Source: Dyadobacter sp. CY343 (GTDB taxonomy: Bacteria > Bacteroidota > Bacteroidia > Cytophagales > Spirosomataceae). Taken from it: a DNA stretch of 64,000 bases. Shown in pieces: positions 26,772-36,087 of this stretch. A program made the position numbers and the translations under genes. Where the stretch lies: positions 434,001-498,000 of the forward strand of contig NZ_JAJUXK010000004.1 of NCBI RefSeq assembly GCF_021390335.1, given 5' to 3'. Each line of letters opens with the position of its first letter. Position 1 is the first letter of the stretch. The notes beneath the pieces were generated by a model. The model was not told where the DNA came from. It saw nothing but the letters and a program-made list of their open reading frames with translations, and searched no databases.

Positions 26772-28106
26772 TTACCCTAAAATCCAATACAAAACCATCA
26801 CCGCAGCGAAACTCACAATTCCCTGCAATCCCGTCAGAATCGTGTGGGTACGGTAAGTATCCTTGGCAGAAATCCCTGTGAACTGCGATACAACCCAAAA
26901 CCAGGCGTCATTCGTGTGCGATACTACCATTGCCCCACTTCCTACTGCCATAACTACCAATGTAATTTGCACAGGTGTTACGAACCCGAGCGAGGCCAGC
27001 AAGGGAGCCAGAATGCTGGTTGTCAGCACCATGGAAGAAGTAGTCGAACCTTGTGCTGTTTTGAAAAAGAGCGCGATTGCAAATGCGATCAACAGCAGGT
27101 AACCGCCCGACATTTCGTTGTTCAGCAGCCACACACTCACCATTTCCTTCAAAGGTGTTTCCTTTAAAATAGCCCCGAAAGCGCCGCCGGCACCTACTAA
27201 TACGAGTGTTGTACCGCAATGCTCGATACCACTTTTGAAACATTCCATCATGCGTTCAGCTGCGGATTCGGCAAATAATGAATAGCTGAAAAAGATCGCC
27301 AACAGGAACGAGACGAGCGGGCTGCCTAAGAAACCCAGCCATTTAATCCAAACTTCCGGAAAATCGAGAATTCGGGCAAAGGAGGCAAGTGTAATTAATA
27401 AAATAGGAAGAACAATAGGCATAAATGCTTTCCAGGCCGGCGGGAGGAGAGTTTCCGGGACCATAACCGGCTCTTCAACCGCTGCGTCTGACACGATTAC
27501 AACATTCCGCGCGTACTTTCCTGCAAACCAGGTCGATAGAAAAAGGCTTGGAATAGAAACGACCAAACCGATCAATATCACCAGCCCCACCGAATCAGCA
27601 ATGCCAAGATTACCCGCAGCCGACAATGGACCCGGAGTAGGCGGCACCAATGTGTGGGTAGCAAATAATCCTCCGGAAAGGGAAAGTGCCACGGTCGCCA
27701 GCGGCTGTCCCGTTCTTTTAGCAACAATCTGATTGAGTTTGTGTAAAATGATAAAACCTGAATCGCAGAAAACAGGTATCCCCACAATTCCACCGATCAC
27801 CGACATAGCAAATGCAGGACGCTTTTCGCCAAATAGCTTCAATATTACATCCGCCACTTTAATCGCCGCGCCCGATTTATCCAGAATAGCGCCGATCACG
27901 CAGCCTAATATCACCATCAGACCGATTTTCGACATTAATTCCCCAAAACCTTTCCCAATCGTTTCGGCCAATTTGTCAATAGGAAGCCCCGCAAAAACGC
28001 CTACGCCGATCGCCGCGAGCAGCAAACCCACGAGCGGGTGCATTTTGAAAACAGTGGAACTGAGTACGATGAAGACAATTGCAGCGAAAACGATAATGAT
28101 GATCAT
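26772..28106 (-). CDS. GntP-family permease (gluconate/organic acid:H+ symporter)
   Basis: Inner-membrane transporter of 444 aa with about 12 hydrophobic segments. GntP-family marks include AIGVGVFAGLPI near the start, IGGIVGIPVFCDSGFIIL, and LVPPTPGPLSAAG. The family moves gluconate and related sugar acids with protons. Its start is 12 bases downstream of the esterase stop, so the two are probably co-transcribed and may handle a sugar-acid ester and its product. Exact substrate unknown. Confidence 0.88.
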   Translation of the reverse strand: MIIIIVFAAIVFIVLSSTVFKMHPLVGLLLAAIGVGVFAGLPIDKLAETIGKGFGELMSKIGLMVILGCVIGAILDKSGAAIKVADVILKLFGEKRPAFAMSVIGGIVGIPVFCDSGFIILHKLNQIVAKRTGQPLATVALSLSGGLFATHTLVPPTPGPLSAAGNLGIADSVGLVILIGLVVSIPSLFLSTWFAGKYARNVVIVSDAAVEEPVMVPETLLPPAWKAFMPIVLPILLITLASFARILDFPEVWIKWLGFLGSPLVSFLLAIFFSYSLFAESAAERMMECFKSGIEHCGTTLVLVGAGGAFGAILKETPLKEMVSVWLLNNEMSGGYLLLIAFAIALFFKTAQGSTTSSMVLTTSILAPLLASLGFVTPVQITLVVMAVGSGAMVVSHTNDAWFWVVSQFTGISAKDTYRTHTILTGLQGIVSFAAVMVLYWILG

Positions 28107-28118
28107 GAACGAAAACTG

Positions 28119-29270
28119 TTACAAAAGTCCCATAACAGCTGCGTCGCCCATCACCGCATTGGCTGGCCGTGGGTGCGCTTCATTGAAAACTTCGAGTTCT
28201 TTTTGAGTTAGAACTTTTGCCGGCTCCTCGTCGATTTTTCCGGATGCATCAGAAACCGCTTTCAGGTCGAGTTTCAGATGTTTCGCCATGAAAGCATACA
28301 TCGCATTGCGCTTCGAGGGGCCGAAGTCGTGCTTTTCGTCTGGCAGGTGAACAGCTTCCAGTTGGTCCGTTTTTCCATACAAACTGTAAATACTTTTGAC
28401 AAAAGGATATTCGACCTCGGGAGTATTTTTGGTCCAGTCACCTCCGTCCGAGATCATGATCATCGGCCGGGGAGCTGCCAGTGCGGCTATTTCCACATTA
28501 TTGGTCTGGTAATCGCCTTTTTTATGAATCGGCATACCACTTTCGCACACACATCCTCCGAAAAAATAACTCGAAACCATCACGACCGGCACGGATACCT
28601 TGATCCGATCGTCCAGTGCCGCTAACAGGAAAGTCTGTGTACCGCCACCCGATTCGCCTGTAACTGCTACGCGCTCAGGATCAACACCGGGAATAGAAAG
28701 AAGGTAATCCAGCGAGCTAATGCTATTGATCGTCTGCAATTTGAGCGCTTTCGGCATCTTATGTTCGCATTGCTTAGCATCGCCCTGCCCTACCATATCC
28801 CAAACGAATACGATCGCGCCCATTCTGGCAAGAGTAGCGCAGCGTTTTTGGGTTTGCTCGCGAAAACGTCCGTGCGGGTTTTCGCCGTGCCCGTGCGGAC
28901 TGAGAATAGCGGCGTAAGATTTCTGTTCTTTGAGTGGTTTGTACAGGTTACCAGTAACATAAATGCCCGGCAGACTCTCAAAAGCAACACTTTCTATCGA
29001 GTAACCGTCCATTTCCTTCCGGCTGTGGACGATCTGCTTTGAAGTTGGTTTTGGTGGCAAAGTTTGCAGGTCCATTCCTTCGCGGATCTGCTTTCTGATC
29101 TGCGCCGCGCGGGTTTCCCACGCTACTTTCGAAGTTACCTTACGTTTTTCCAGAAACTCCTTTCCCTGCTGCTCGGTAAAATAAGCACCCTGGCAAAGCT
29201 CAACAGCCTGTCCGGCACTTTTAAAATGACAAAAAAGCAAACCGGATATCAAGAGAAAAACAGCCTTCAT
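28119..29270 (-). CDS. Secreted alpha/beta hydrolase, acetylxylan-esterase-like
   Basis: Exported hydrolase of 383 aa with signal peptide 1-20 (ends AGQ). The alpha/beta-hydrolase core has GHGENPHGR, the nucleophile elbow GESGGG (catalytic Ser), a late Asp in DGGDW and a His in DEKHDFG. The arrangement resembles acetylxylan esterase-type (AXE1-like) and related carbohydrate esterases, but the substrate is not determined. It precedes the GntP-type permease with a 12-base gap, which suggests that it releases a sugar acid for uptake. Confidence 0.8.
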   Translation of the reverse strand: MKAVFLLISGLLFCHFKSAGQAVELCQGAYFTEQQGKEFLEKRKVTSKVAWETRAAQIRKQIREGMDLQTLPPKPTSKQIVHSRKEMDGYSIESVAFESLPGIYVTGNLYKPLKEQKSYAAILSPHGHGENPHGRFREQTQKRCATLARMGAIVFVWDMVGQGDAKQCEHKMPKALKLQTINSISSLDYLLSIPGVDPERVAVTGESGGGTQTFLLAALDDRIKVSVPVVMVSSYFFGGCVCESGMPIHKKGDYQTNNVEIAALAAPRPMIMISDGGDWTKNTPEVEYPFVKSIYSLYGKTDQLEAVHLPDEKHDFGPSKRNAMYAFMAKHLKLDLKAVSDASGKIDEEPAKVLTQKELEVFNEAHPRPANAVMGDAAVMGLL

Positions 29271-29340
29271 TTTGTAGAGTGGTAAAGAGTTATAGGTTTT
29301 GACAAAAAAGCCCTATTGGCGGAGAACTACTGGTTTGGCA

Positions 29341-30216
29341 TTACAACACCGCCACCTTAATATACTTCTCCAAAATATGCGCCTCGACTTTCGTCACCAT
29401 TCCTTTATATTCTCCGTCGATCTGAAAATGCGCCTCTTTGTCCAAACATTCAATCACAGCATTTTTGACTGAAATAACCCGCATGATCTCGGGATTGAAA
29501 TCTGTATTGCCGGCCAGGATCTTGGCTGTTTCAATAAAATCAAGCTTTTTGGCAATTACCAGTTCGAAAAATCCGTCGGCCATATCTCCCGCCGGATTTA
29601 TCGTAACGCCGGTTCCGTATTTCTGGGCATTTGCAATGATCACGATCAATGCATCTGTCTCGATCACTTCATTATCCACCGTGATCTTCGCCAGGAAATT
29701 TTCGTGCTCGCTCAGCGTTTTCAGCATTTCCCGCGCATACCCCAACTTTCCCCGCGTCTCGCTGTTTTCATAGTTTTTGACCAATAATGCATTTAACCCT
29801 AAGTCGCTCAAATGCAAGCTGATATCGCCGTTGATCGAAACTGCGTCCATATGCATGATCTTCTCACCAAATGCAACTTCAATTGCCTGCTCCAGAGAAC
29901 CTGACAGACCAAAATCTACCGAAAGTCCATTGGCCGACCCGGCGGGAATAATACCCATAGTCACGTCGGAACCGTACGCAGCCTGCGCTACCAGCGATAT
30001 TGTCCCGTCGCCGCCTGCTACCAGTATCCGCTCAGGTTTCAGTGTGGTCACCATCTCCCGGATCGTTTCGAGGTCGTGCTCGCCTGTGGTGGAGTAAATA
30101 CGCAGGTCATATCCGTCCTGGCCCGTTTTTTCTATCACTCTTTCAAAAATAACATCCTTGTTGACATCTCCGGAGATCGGATTAACAACCAGCAAAACTT
30201 TTCGTTCTGAAAACAT
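29341..30216 (-). CDS. Diacylglycerol kinase-family lipid kinase
   Basis: Soluble lipid kinase of the DagK/YegS group, 291 aa. The nucleotide-binding domain has VVNPISG (10-16), the GGDGT motif (68-72) and IIPAGSANG; the C-terminal half is the beta-sandwich substrate domain. The family phosphorylates diacylglycerol or related lipids. Its start faces an App1-type phosphatidate phosphatase across 46 bases. Downstream (70 bases) lie the esterase and permease genes on the same strand. The substrate is inferred from the family. Confidence 0.88.
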   Translation of the reverse strand: MFSERKVLLVVNPISGDVNKDVIFERVIEKTGQDGYDLRIYSTTGEHDLETIREMVTTLKPERILVAGGDGTISLVAQAAYGSDVTMGIIPAGSANGLSVDFGLSGSLEQAIEVAFGEKIMHMDAVSINGDISLHLSDLGLNALLVKNYENSETRGKLGYAREMLKTLSEHENFLAKITVDNEVIETDALIVIIANAQKYGTGVTINPAGDMADGFFELVIAKKLDFIETAKILAGNTDFNPEIMRVISVKNAVIECLDKEAHFQIDGEYKGMVTKVEAHILEKYIKVAVL

Positions 30217-30262
30217 ATTGGCTAAATTAGGGACCTGAAGTCTAAGTGGGTTAAAGATAAGT

Positions 30263-31297
30263 ATGAAACGTTGTGACTTGAAGCTGTATCGCGGTTATGC
30301 GAATAAAAAGGAACTGGTTGTATTTGGGCATATTGTCAAAAAATATCCTTCGGGTGATCGTAAGTACACACGTAGCGGCTTTCGGTACGCGAGAACGATC
30401 ATAGAATTGTTCTCTGTTAAACCTGTTCCATTCCTTAAAGTTTTCCTCAAAGTCGGTAACGTAACGGCTGAAACGACCGCCGAGGCAGACGGTTATTTCC
30501 GTTTCCAGGTTCCGCTGACCGAAACTTTGCCCAGCGGCTGGCACACCTATGAAGTAACTGTGGACGATGAGGTGAACGGAAAAAAATACCACGCTGTAAG
30601 CACCGAGGAATTCTTTCTACCCTACAAAACGTCCTACGGACTGATTTCCGACATTGACGATACTTTCCTGATTTCCCACAGCCGCCGCTCGTTTCGAAAA
30701 CTATTTGTGCTGCTGGCCCGCAATGTACAGGCCAGAAAGCCTTTCGACGACGTGGTAAAACACTACCGGCTGCTTTCCTTTGCCAGCCGGACGCACCCGC
30801 AAAAAGAGAGCAACATTTTTTTCTATGTATCGAGCAGTGAGTGGAACCTGTATGATATGATCGTCAGGTTTGCAGAATTGAACGGGCTGCCCAAGGCGAT
30901 ATTGAAATTAAAAAAAATCAAGTCCGGGCTGGACGATTTTGTAATGACTGGCGGCGGCTCCCATTTGCACAAGCTTCGGAAGATCCATAATATCATTAAT
31001 TTTTATCCCGAACTGCAATTCATATTGCTCGGCGACGATTCTCAGAAAGATCCTGAGATTTATGAAGAAATTTGCAGGACTTTCCCTTCCAATATCCGCG
31101 CAGTTTATATTCGGCAAACGCGTAAGCGGCCAAAGCCTGAGGCTACGGTGCTTTTAAAAAATATACAGGAGCTAGGGGTGGATACCTGCTACTTTGCACA
31201 CAGCAATAAAGCAATTATCCATTCGCTCGAACAGGGGATCGTATTTGAAGCGCCCGCCGAGGCTATTGCCGAGATCGTTCCCAAAGATATCCTGTGA
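30263..31297 (+). CDS. App1-type phosphatidate phosphatase (DUF2183)
   Basis: Protein of 344 aa. Residues about 1-125 form an N-terminal beta-rich domain with a segment typical of this family (GYFRFQVPL). The catalytic domain starts SDIDDTFL, with the HAD-type DxDxT motif at Asp130-Asp132-Thr134, followed by FFYVSSSEWNLYD and LLGDDSQKDPEIY, which match the App1/DUF2183 phosphatase domain. In yeast App1 is a phosphatidate phosphatase; in bacteria the substrate is presumed similar. There is no signal peptide. It is divergent from a lipid kinase acting on the reverse reaction. Confidence 0.85.
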   Translation: MKRCDLKLYRGYANKKELVVFGHIVKKYPSGDRKYTRSGFRYARTIIELFSVKPVPFLKVFLKVGNVTAETTAEADGYFRFQVPLTETLPSGWHTYEVTVDDEVNGKKYHAVSTEEFFLPYKTSYGLISDIDDTFLISHSRRSFRKLFVLLARNVQARKPFDDVVKHYRLLSFASRTHPQKESNIFFYVSSSEWNLYDMIVRFAELNGLPKAILKLKKIKSGLDDFVMTGGGSHLHKLRKIHNIINFYPELQFILLGDDSQKDPEIYEEICRTFPSNIRAVYIRQTRKRPKPEATVLLKNIQELGVDTCYFAHSNKAIIHSLEQGIVFEAPAEAIAEIVPKDIL

Positions 31298-31349
31298 TTT
31301 CGTAAGCGAATATCCCTTTTGCCAACACATTAAGATTAACCCCGTATTA

Positions 31350-32510
31350 ATGGAAATTTCCCATATACTGAACGAGCTGGGCGAAGATAGGAGCCTGTAT
31401 TTCAATGCTGTATCTCCACCGATCGTGCAGTCCAGCAATTTCGTTTTCGACACTTTTGAAGATTTAAGGAGAGCATTCGAAAACGAAGATTCTGCCTATT
31501 TATATTCCAGAGGAAAAAATCCTACCATTGAAATTCTGCGCAAAAAACTGGCGGCGCTCGACGGCGCGGAAGATGCACTCGTTTTTAACAGCGGAGCGTC
31601 GGCTATTTTTGCTTCCGTTCTGGCAAATGTCGGTGCCGGAGACCATATTATTTCGGTGGACAAACCTTACAGCTGGGCCTGGCGAATGTTTGATAATATG
31701 CTGCCGCGGTTCAATGTCTCGACTACCTACATTGACGGTACCAGGATCGAAAATTTCGAGAAAGCAATTTTACCCAATACCCGCATTATATACCTGGAAT
31801 GCCCCAATTCCAATACTTTTGAAATGCAGGACCTCGAAGCTGTGGCCCGGCTGGCTAAGGAGCGCGGCATTATCACTATCGTCGATAACAGCTATTCTAC
31901 ACCTTTACACCAAAAACCCATTTCGCTCGGTATTGACCTTAGCCTGCAATCGGCGACGAAATACCTCGGCGGTCACAGTGACACAGTGGCGGGCGTTTTG
32001 ACGGGCAGAAAGGATATGCTGCAAAAGATATTCAACGAGCAGCTTTTGAATAACGGTTCCGGTATTTCGCCTTTCAATGCGTGGTTGATCCTGCGCGGGC
32101 TGCGCACATTGCCGGTTCGGTTGCAGCACATTACCAAAACGACCGAAAAGGTAATTGGTTTTCTAAAAAATCATCCGAAGATCGAGCGCGTTATCTTTCC
32201 ATTTGATGAAAATTTCCCGCAGATAGAATTGGCTAGAAAGCAGCTATCTGGCGCCTGCGGCTTACTTACGATTGTTTTGAAGGCTGATTCGCACGAAGCG
32301 ATCGAGCGGTTTACCTATTCCTTGAAACATTTTCTGGTAGCAGTTTCCTGGGGCGGGCACGAGTCGCTGATATTGCCGCAGGCGGCCGGTATTGCTCCCG
32401 AAAATTTTGATCCGACCGTCGAAAAACACAGAATGGCGCGGATGTACCTGGGTTTGGAAGATGCAGATTACCTGATCCAGGACCTGGAACAGGCACTTAC
32501 CGTGTTATAG
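31350..32510 (+). CDS. Trans-sulfuration-family PLP enzyme (MetB/MetC-like)
   Basis: Cys/Met-metabolism PLP enzyme, 386 aa. Landmarks are PPIVQSSNFVFDT (23-35), YSRGKNPT (52-59), ECPNSNTFE (150-158) and the cofactor Lys204 in QSATKYLGGHSDT. Whether it acts as cystathionine gamma-synthase, a lyase or a methionine gamma-lyase-like enzyme cannot be told. The ATG at 31350 fits the family's length; the open frame upstream to 31194 overlaps the phosphatase gene. The 52-base gap permits co-transcription with it. Confidence 0.87.
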   Translation: MEISHILNELGEDRSLYFNAVSPPIVQSSNFVFDTFEDLRRAFENEDSAYLYSRGKNPTIEILRKKLAALDGAEDALVFNSGASAIFASVLANVGAGDHIISVDKPYSWAWRMFDNMLPRFNVSTTYIDGTRIENFEKAILPNTRIIYLECPNSNTFEMQDLEAVARLAKERGIITIVDNSYSTPLHQKPISLGIDLSLQSATKYLGGHSDTVAGVLTGRKDMLQKIFNEQLLNNGSGISPFNAWLILRGLRTLPVRLQHITKTTEKVIGFLKNHPKIERVIFPFDENFPQIELARKQLSGACGLLTIVLKADSHEAIERFTYSLKHFLVAVSWGGHESLILPQAAGIAPENFDPTVEKHRMARMYLGLEDADYLIQDLEQALTVL

Positions 32511-32528
32511 CGGCTCACTTTTTCAAGC

Positions 32529-33218
32529 ATGATGAAAAAAATATTGATAGTAGAAGACGACCGCAGAATTGCCCAGAATATATTCCGCGGTCTCGCTGCC
32601 GAGCAGTTTGAAACCGAAATCGCTTACGACGGAATCACCGGCAAGCAACTTGCGCTGGATAAAAAATTCGATCTCGTTTTGCTGGATGTGAATTTGCCGG
32701 GAATGCGCGGATATGAGGTTTGCCAACAGATCCGGATTTACAAACCTGCGCTGCCCATTATCATGCTCACTGCTTATGGGGAGATTGAAGATAAAGTGGA
32801 AGGTCTGAATCGAGGCGCAGACGATTATATTGTTAAACCATTCGATTTTAGGGAGTTGCTGGCAAGAATCAATGCGGCACTCCGGATATCAGAAATCAAT
32901 AATCCCGAATCAACTGACAAAACCCTGCGTATCGCCGACCTGGAAATGAACCTTGGAACCAAACAGGTAAAACGCGCCGGGAATCCTATTGAGCTGACGG
33001 CCAAAGAATTTGCATTGCTGGAATACTTCATGCAGCACCGGGGGCGGGTCGTTTCCAAAATGGACCTGGCCGAGCACGTGTGGCACCTTAACTTCGATCC
33101 CGGAACCAATGTAGTGGAAGTGTATATCAATTATTTACGTAAAAAAGTAGACAAGGACTTTGCCGTAAAACTGATCCACACGCGCCCTGGAATGGGGTAT
33201 GTTATGAGAGAGGAATAA
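32529..33218 (+). CDS. OmpR-family response regulator
   Basis: Two-domain regulator, 229 aa. The receiver (1-120) has acidic pocket EDD at 9-11, phosphoacceptor Asp53 (LLDVNLP) and a conserved Lys in VKPFD. The winged-helix DNA-binding domain occupies about 130-229, with ELTAKEFALLEYF and the recognition region. A second ATG at 32532 is equally possible. The sensor kinase gene follows 3 bases later. It lies upstream of a metal-efflux operon and may regulate it, by analogy with CzcRS/CusRS. Confidence 0.93.
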   Translation: MMKKILIVEDDRRIAQNIFRGLAAEQFETEIAYDGITGKQLALDKKFDLVLLDVNLPGMRGYEVCQQIRIYKPALPIIMLTAYGEIEDKVEGLNRGADDYIVKPFDFRELLARINAALRISEINNPESTDKTLRIADLEMNLGTKQVKRAGNPIELTAKEFALLEYFMQHRGRVVSKMDLAEHVWHLNFDPGTNVVEVYINYLRKKVDKDFAVKLIHTRPGMGYVMREE

Positions 33219-33221
33219 TTA

Positions 33222-34595
33222 ATGGATATGAAAATAAAGGAACGTATCGCTCTGCAATTCACGCTTTTGGTAGCGGCGATACTGCTTTTGTTTTCACTTG
33301 CTATTTACAGTGTATCAGAACATTACAGACAGGAAGAATTTTATGATCGTCTGAAAAGCCGCGCTGAAACTACCTGCCGGCTGCTCGTGAAAGTGCAGGG
33401 GATTGACAAACATTTACTGAAAGCGATCGACCAGAATACCCTTTCCGAAATGCTCGATGAGAAGGTTCTGATTTTCGACAGCCAGAATGAAATGGTCTAT
33501 TCCAGCGTCGACGATAAGCTGCTTACTTACCAGGCTTCGCTGCTCGACGAAGTACGAAAGGAAAGGTATATCGAATATCATCAGGGTGAAAATGAGGTGA
33601 TAGGCTTGCTGTATCAGGATGAAAGCGAGCCGCTGGTGGTACTGGCCTCGGCTTACGATACTTTTGGACATAGTAAACTGACCAATCTAAAACATACCCT
33701 CGGATGGGGTTTGTTGGCAGGTATTGCTGTCACGATCGGGCTGGGGATCTATTTCGCGGGCAATGCACTGCGGCCGATCAGCCGGATCAACGAACAGGTT
33801 TCACTTATTACGGCTCAAAATCTTTCTCAAAAACTCGACGAGGGCGATCGAAAGGATGAGATCGCGCAGCTGGCAATCAATTTCAATACAGTGCTCGCGC
33901 GGCTGAACAATGCATTTGAGCAACAAAAAAGCTTTGTCTCCCACGCTTCCCACGAGCTGCGCACGCCGCTGGCTGCATTGAAGTCCGAGATCCAGCTTGG
34001 GCAGCGATTTACCAAAAATAACACCGAGCTGGAAGAGGTGTTCGGTAACCTGTTTTCGGATACCGAGCGGCTGATCAGCATCACGAATAGTCTGCTTTTC
34101 CTCGCCCGCTCTTACGAGAACTCCACGAATTTTAAAATGACCACGATCCACATTGAAGATCTGGTTTTTGTGGCGAAAGATGAACTGCTCACCTCCCACC
34201 CTGCCTACCGCGTGGATATTGATTATGAGCGCATTCCGGAAAACGGTAATGAAACCGTTGTAAAAGGAAATGAAGAACTGTTGAAACGGGTTCTTGTGAA
34301 TCTGCTTGATAACGCGTGTAAATATTCCAGCGATCAGCACGCCAGTATCATTATTTCCACTGACCCGAAATTCTGTACGGTTAAAGTGAGGGATAACGGG
34401 ATCGGGATCAGTGAAAACGACCTGCCGCATATTTTCGACCCATTTTTCCGGGCCACGCAAGCTGCCGACCAACCGGGTTTTGGAATCGGCCTTTCAATCT
34501 GTCAGCGCATTATCGAGCTGCACCACGGCACTATCTCGGTTACGAGCGAAATGGGTGTTGGAAGTGAGTTTAAAGTGCAATTGGAGCATGTTTGA
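33222..34595 (+). CDS. Membrane sensor histidine kinase
   Basis: Partner of the preceding regulator, 457 aa. Two membrane helices (about 10-30 and 160-180) bracket a 130-residue periplasmic sensor; a HAMP region follows. The dimerisation/phosphorylation box is SHASHELRTPL with His244, and the ATPase domain has NLLDNACKYS and DNGIGISENDL. An alternative start ATG is at 33228. The layout is that of CusS/CzcS-type kinases. Signal is unknown; the neighbouring CzcA-type operon suggests a metal ion. Confidence 0.92.
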   Translation: MDMKIKERIALQFTLLVAAILLLFSLAIYSVSEHYRQEEFYDRLKSRAETTCRLLVKVQGIDKHLLKAIDQNTLSEMLDEKVLIFDSQNEMVYSSVDDKLLTYQASLLDEVRKERYIEYHQGENEVIGLLYQDESEPLVVLASAYDTFGHSKLTNLKHTLGWGLLAGIAVTIGLGIYFAGNALRPISRINEQVSLITAQNLSQKLDEGDRKDEIAQLAINFNTVLARLNNAFEQQKSFVSHASHELRTPLAALKSEIQLGQRFTKNNTELEEVFGNLFSDTERLISITNSLLFLARSYENSTNFKMTTIHIEDLVFVAKDELLTSHPAYRVDIDYERIPENGNETVVKGNEELLKRVLVNLLDNACKYSSDQHASIIISTDPKFCTVKVRDNGIGISENDLPHIFDPFFRATQAADQPGFGIGLSICQRIIELHHGTISVTSEMGVGSEFKVQLEHV

Positions 34596-34630
34596 CCTCC
34601 TTTCCCTGCATTCTGCTCCCCTTCCCCCTG

Positions 34631-34708
34631 CCCCCTGAAGGGGGTTCTTCGTTGCTACTGGTTAGGGCGGGCGCATTGTAAAGTCCCCTCCCAGGGGATT
34701 TAGGGGTA
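34631..34708. repeat. Intergenic GC-rich palindromic repeats
   Basis: Two G/C-run hairpins: CCCCCT-GA-AGGGGG at 34631-34644 and TCCCCT-CCC-AGGGGA at 34684-34698, the latter followed by TTTAGGGG. They lie in the 200-base gap between the kinase gene and the efflux operon. The first may also end kinase transcription. Sequences of this type are, from memory, dispersed repeats in Bacteroidota genomes. Confidence 0.6.
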
Positions 34709-34795
34709 AAGGGTACTTCTAATTTTTTTCTAACTTCGTTTTAAGCCTCCTATAATACTGCTACCCGAATATCGCATCATTCTAAAACAGAAATC

Positions 34796-36043
34796 ATGCG
34801 AATCTACATTTTCGGGCTGTTCGTTTCCCTTGCACACACTTTACACGCACAGGACACGCTCCGACTTTCCACCAGGCAGGCTGACAGCCTTTTTCTCCAA
34901 AACAATCTCGAATTACTTGCTGAAAAATACCAGATCGATATTGCCAAGTCGATCGAGATACAGGATAGGCTCTGGAATAATCCGACGTTTGGTGTTGAGG
35001 TAAGTGCCTATAATCCCTCCCGGGGCGCATTTGATGTGGGCAAAAATGGACAAAAAGCGTTTACGATTTCACAAATGATCACCCGCGCCGGCAAGCGTAA
35101 CAAGCAGGTGGCGCTGGATGTGGAATCGACGCGCAAGAGTGAATACCAGTTTTATGATTTGATCCGCACACTGAAATTCGAGCTGCGCGAGATTTTCTTC
35201 GAATCCTATTACCTGGAACAGACGGTTGCATTGTATGACAATCAAATTAATACCCTAACTACGACGGTAGCCGCGTTTCAGAAGGAATATGAGCGCAAAA
35301 ATATTTCGCTGAAAGAGGTTGTCCGCCTGAAAGCATTGCTATTCCAGCTCTCTAACAACCGGGCCGATATTCTCTTTGAAATACAGGAAAACCAGCGCGA
35401 CCTGCGCACGCTCATAAATACCGACCGGCCCGTAAAACCGACCGTGGACAGTTCGGATATCCGGCGTTACCAGCTCGCCAGATACACACCTTCGACACTG
35501 ATAGACAGAGCATTACAGAGCCGCGCCGACCTGAAAGTAGCCCAGTCGCAAACCAAAGAGGCGGAACTCAATTATACCCTTCAAAAAGCGCTCGCGGTAC
35601 CCGACATCGAGATCGGGGCAGTGTACGATCAGGCGAGTAATTATGTCAATCACTATTTTGGTGTGAATGCGTCCATTTCTCTTCCTTTTTTCAATAGAAA
35701 CCAGGGAAATATCAGGGCTGCGAAAACAAATATCAGCTACTACAAAACGGCCGAAAACGCGCGGCAGAACAGCATCGGCAACCAGGTGGACGCTGCAATC
35801 GAGAAAGTGAACATTGCTGAAAAGGCTTATCAGAGCGTTGAAAACCAGTTTACAGATCAGTTCCAGCTGTTGAGTACCGGCATTTACGACAACTTCCAGA
35901 AAAGAAATATAACCCTCCTCGAATTCATCGATTTTATCGAAACCTACAACGAAAGCATCCAAGAATATAACCGGTTGCAGGCCGATCGCATTAAGGTTTA
36001 CGAAGAGCTGAACTACGTGGTCGGCGAGGAGCTATTCAACTGA
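34796..36043 (+). CDS. TolC-family outer membrane efflux protein (CzcC-like)
   Basis: Outer membrane channel of 415 aa for an RND efflux complex. Signal peptide 1-18 ends LHA. The rest is mainly long amphipathic helices with two repeated halves, as in outer membrane efflux proteins, with short barrel segments (VEVSAYNPSRG, FGVNASISLPFFNRN). It is the first gene of the adaptor-pump operon. No metal-binding motif is obvious. Confidence 0.88.
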   Translation: MRIYIFGLFVSLAHTLHAQDTLRLSTRQADSLFLQNNLELLAEKYQIDIAKSIEIQDRLWNNPTFGVEVSAYNPSRGAFDVGKNGQKAFTISQMITRAGKRNKQVALDVESTRKSEYQFYDLIRTLKFELREIFFESYYLEQTVALYDNQINTLTTTVAAFQKEYERKNISLKEVVRLKALLFQLSNNRADILFEIQENQRDLRTLINTDRPVKPTVDSSDIRRYQLARYTPSTLIDRALQSRADLKVAQSQTKEAELNYTLQKALAVPDIEIGAVYDQASNYVNHYFGVNASISLPFFNRNQGNIRAAKTNISYYKTAENARQNSIGNQVDAAIEKVNIAEKAYQSVENQFTDQFQLLSTGIYDNFQKRNITLLEFIDFIETYNESIQEYNRLQADRIKVYEELNYVVGEELFN

Positions 36044-36087
36044 TTTTCAACGATTATCACTTACCGGCGGCATCGCCATTTCATGTT

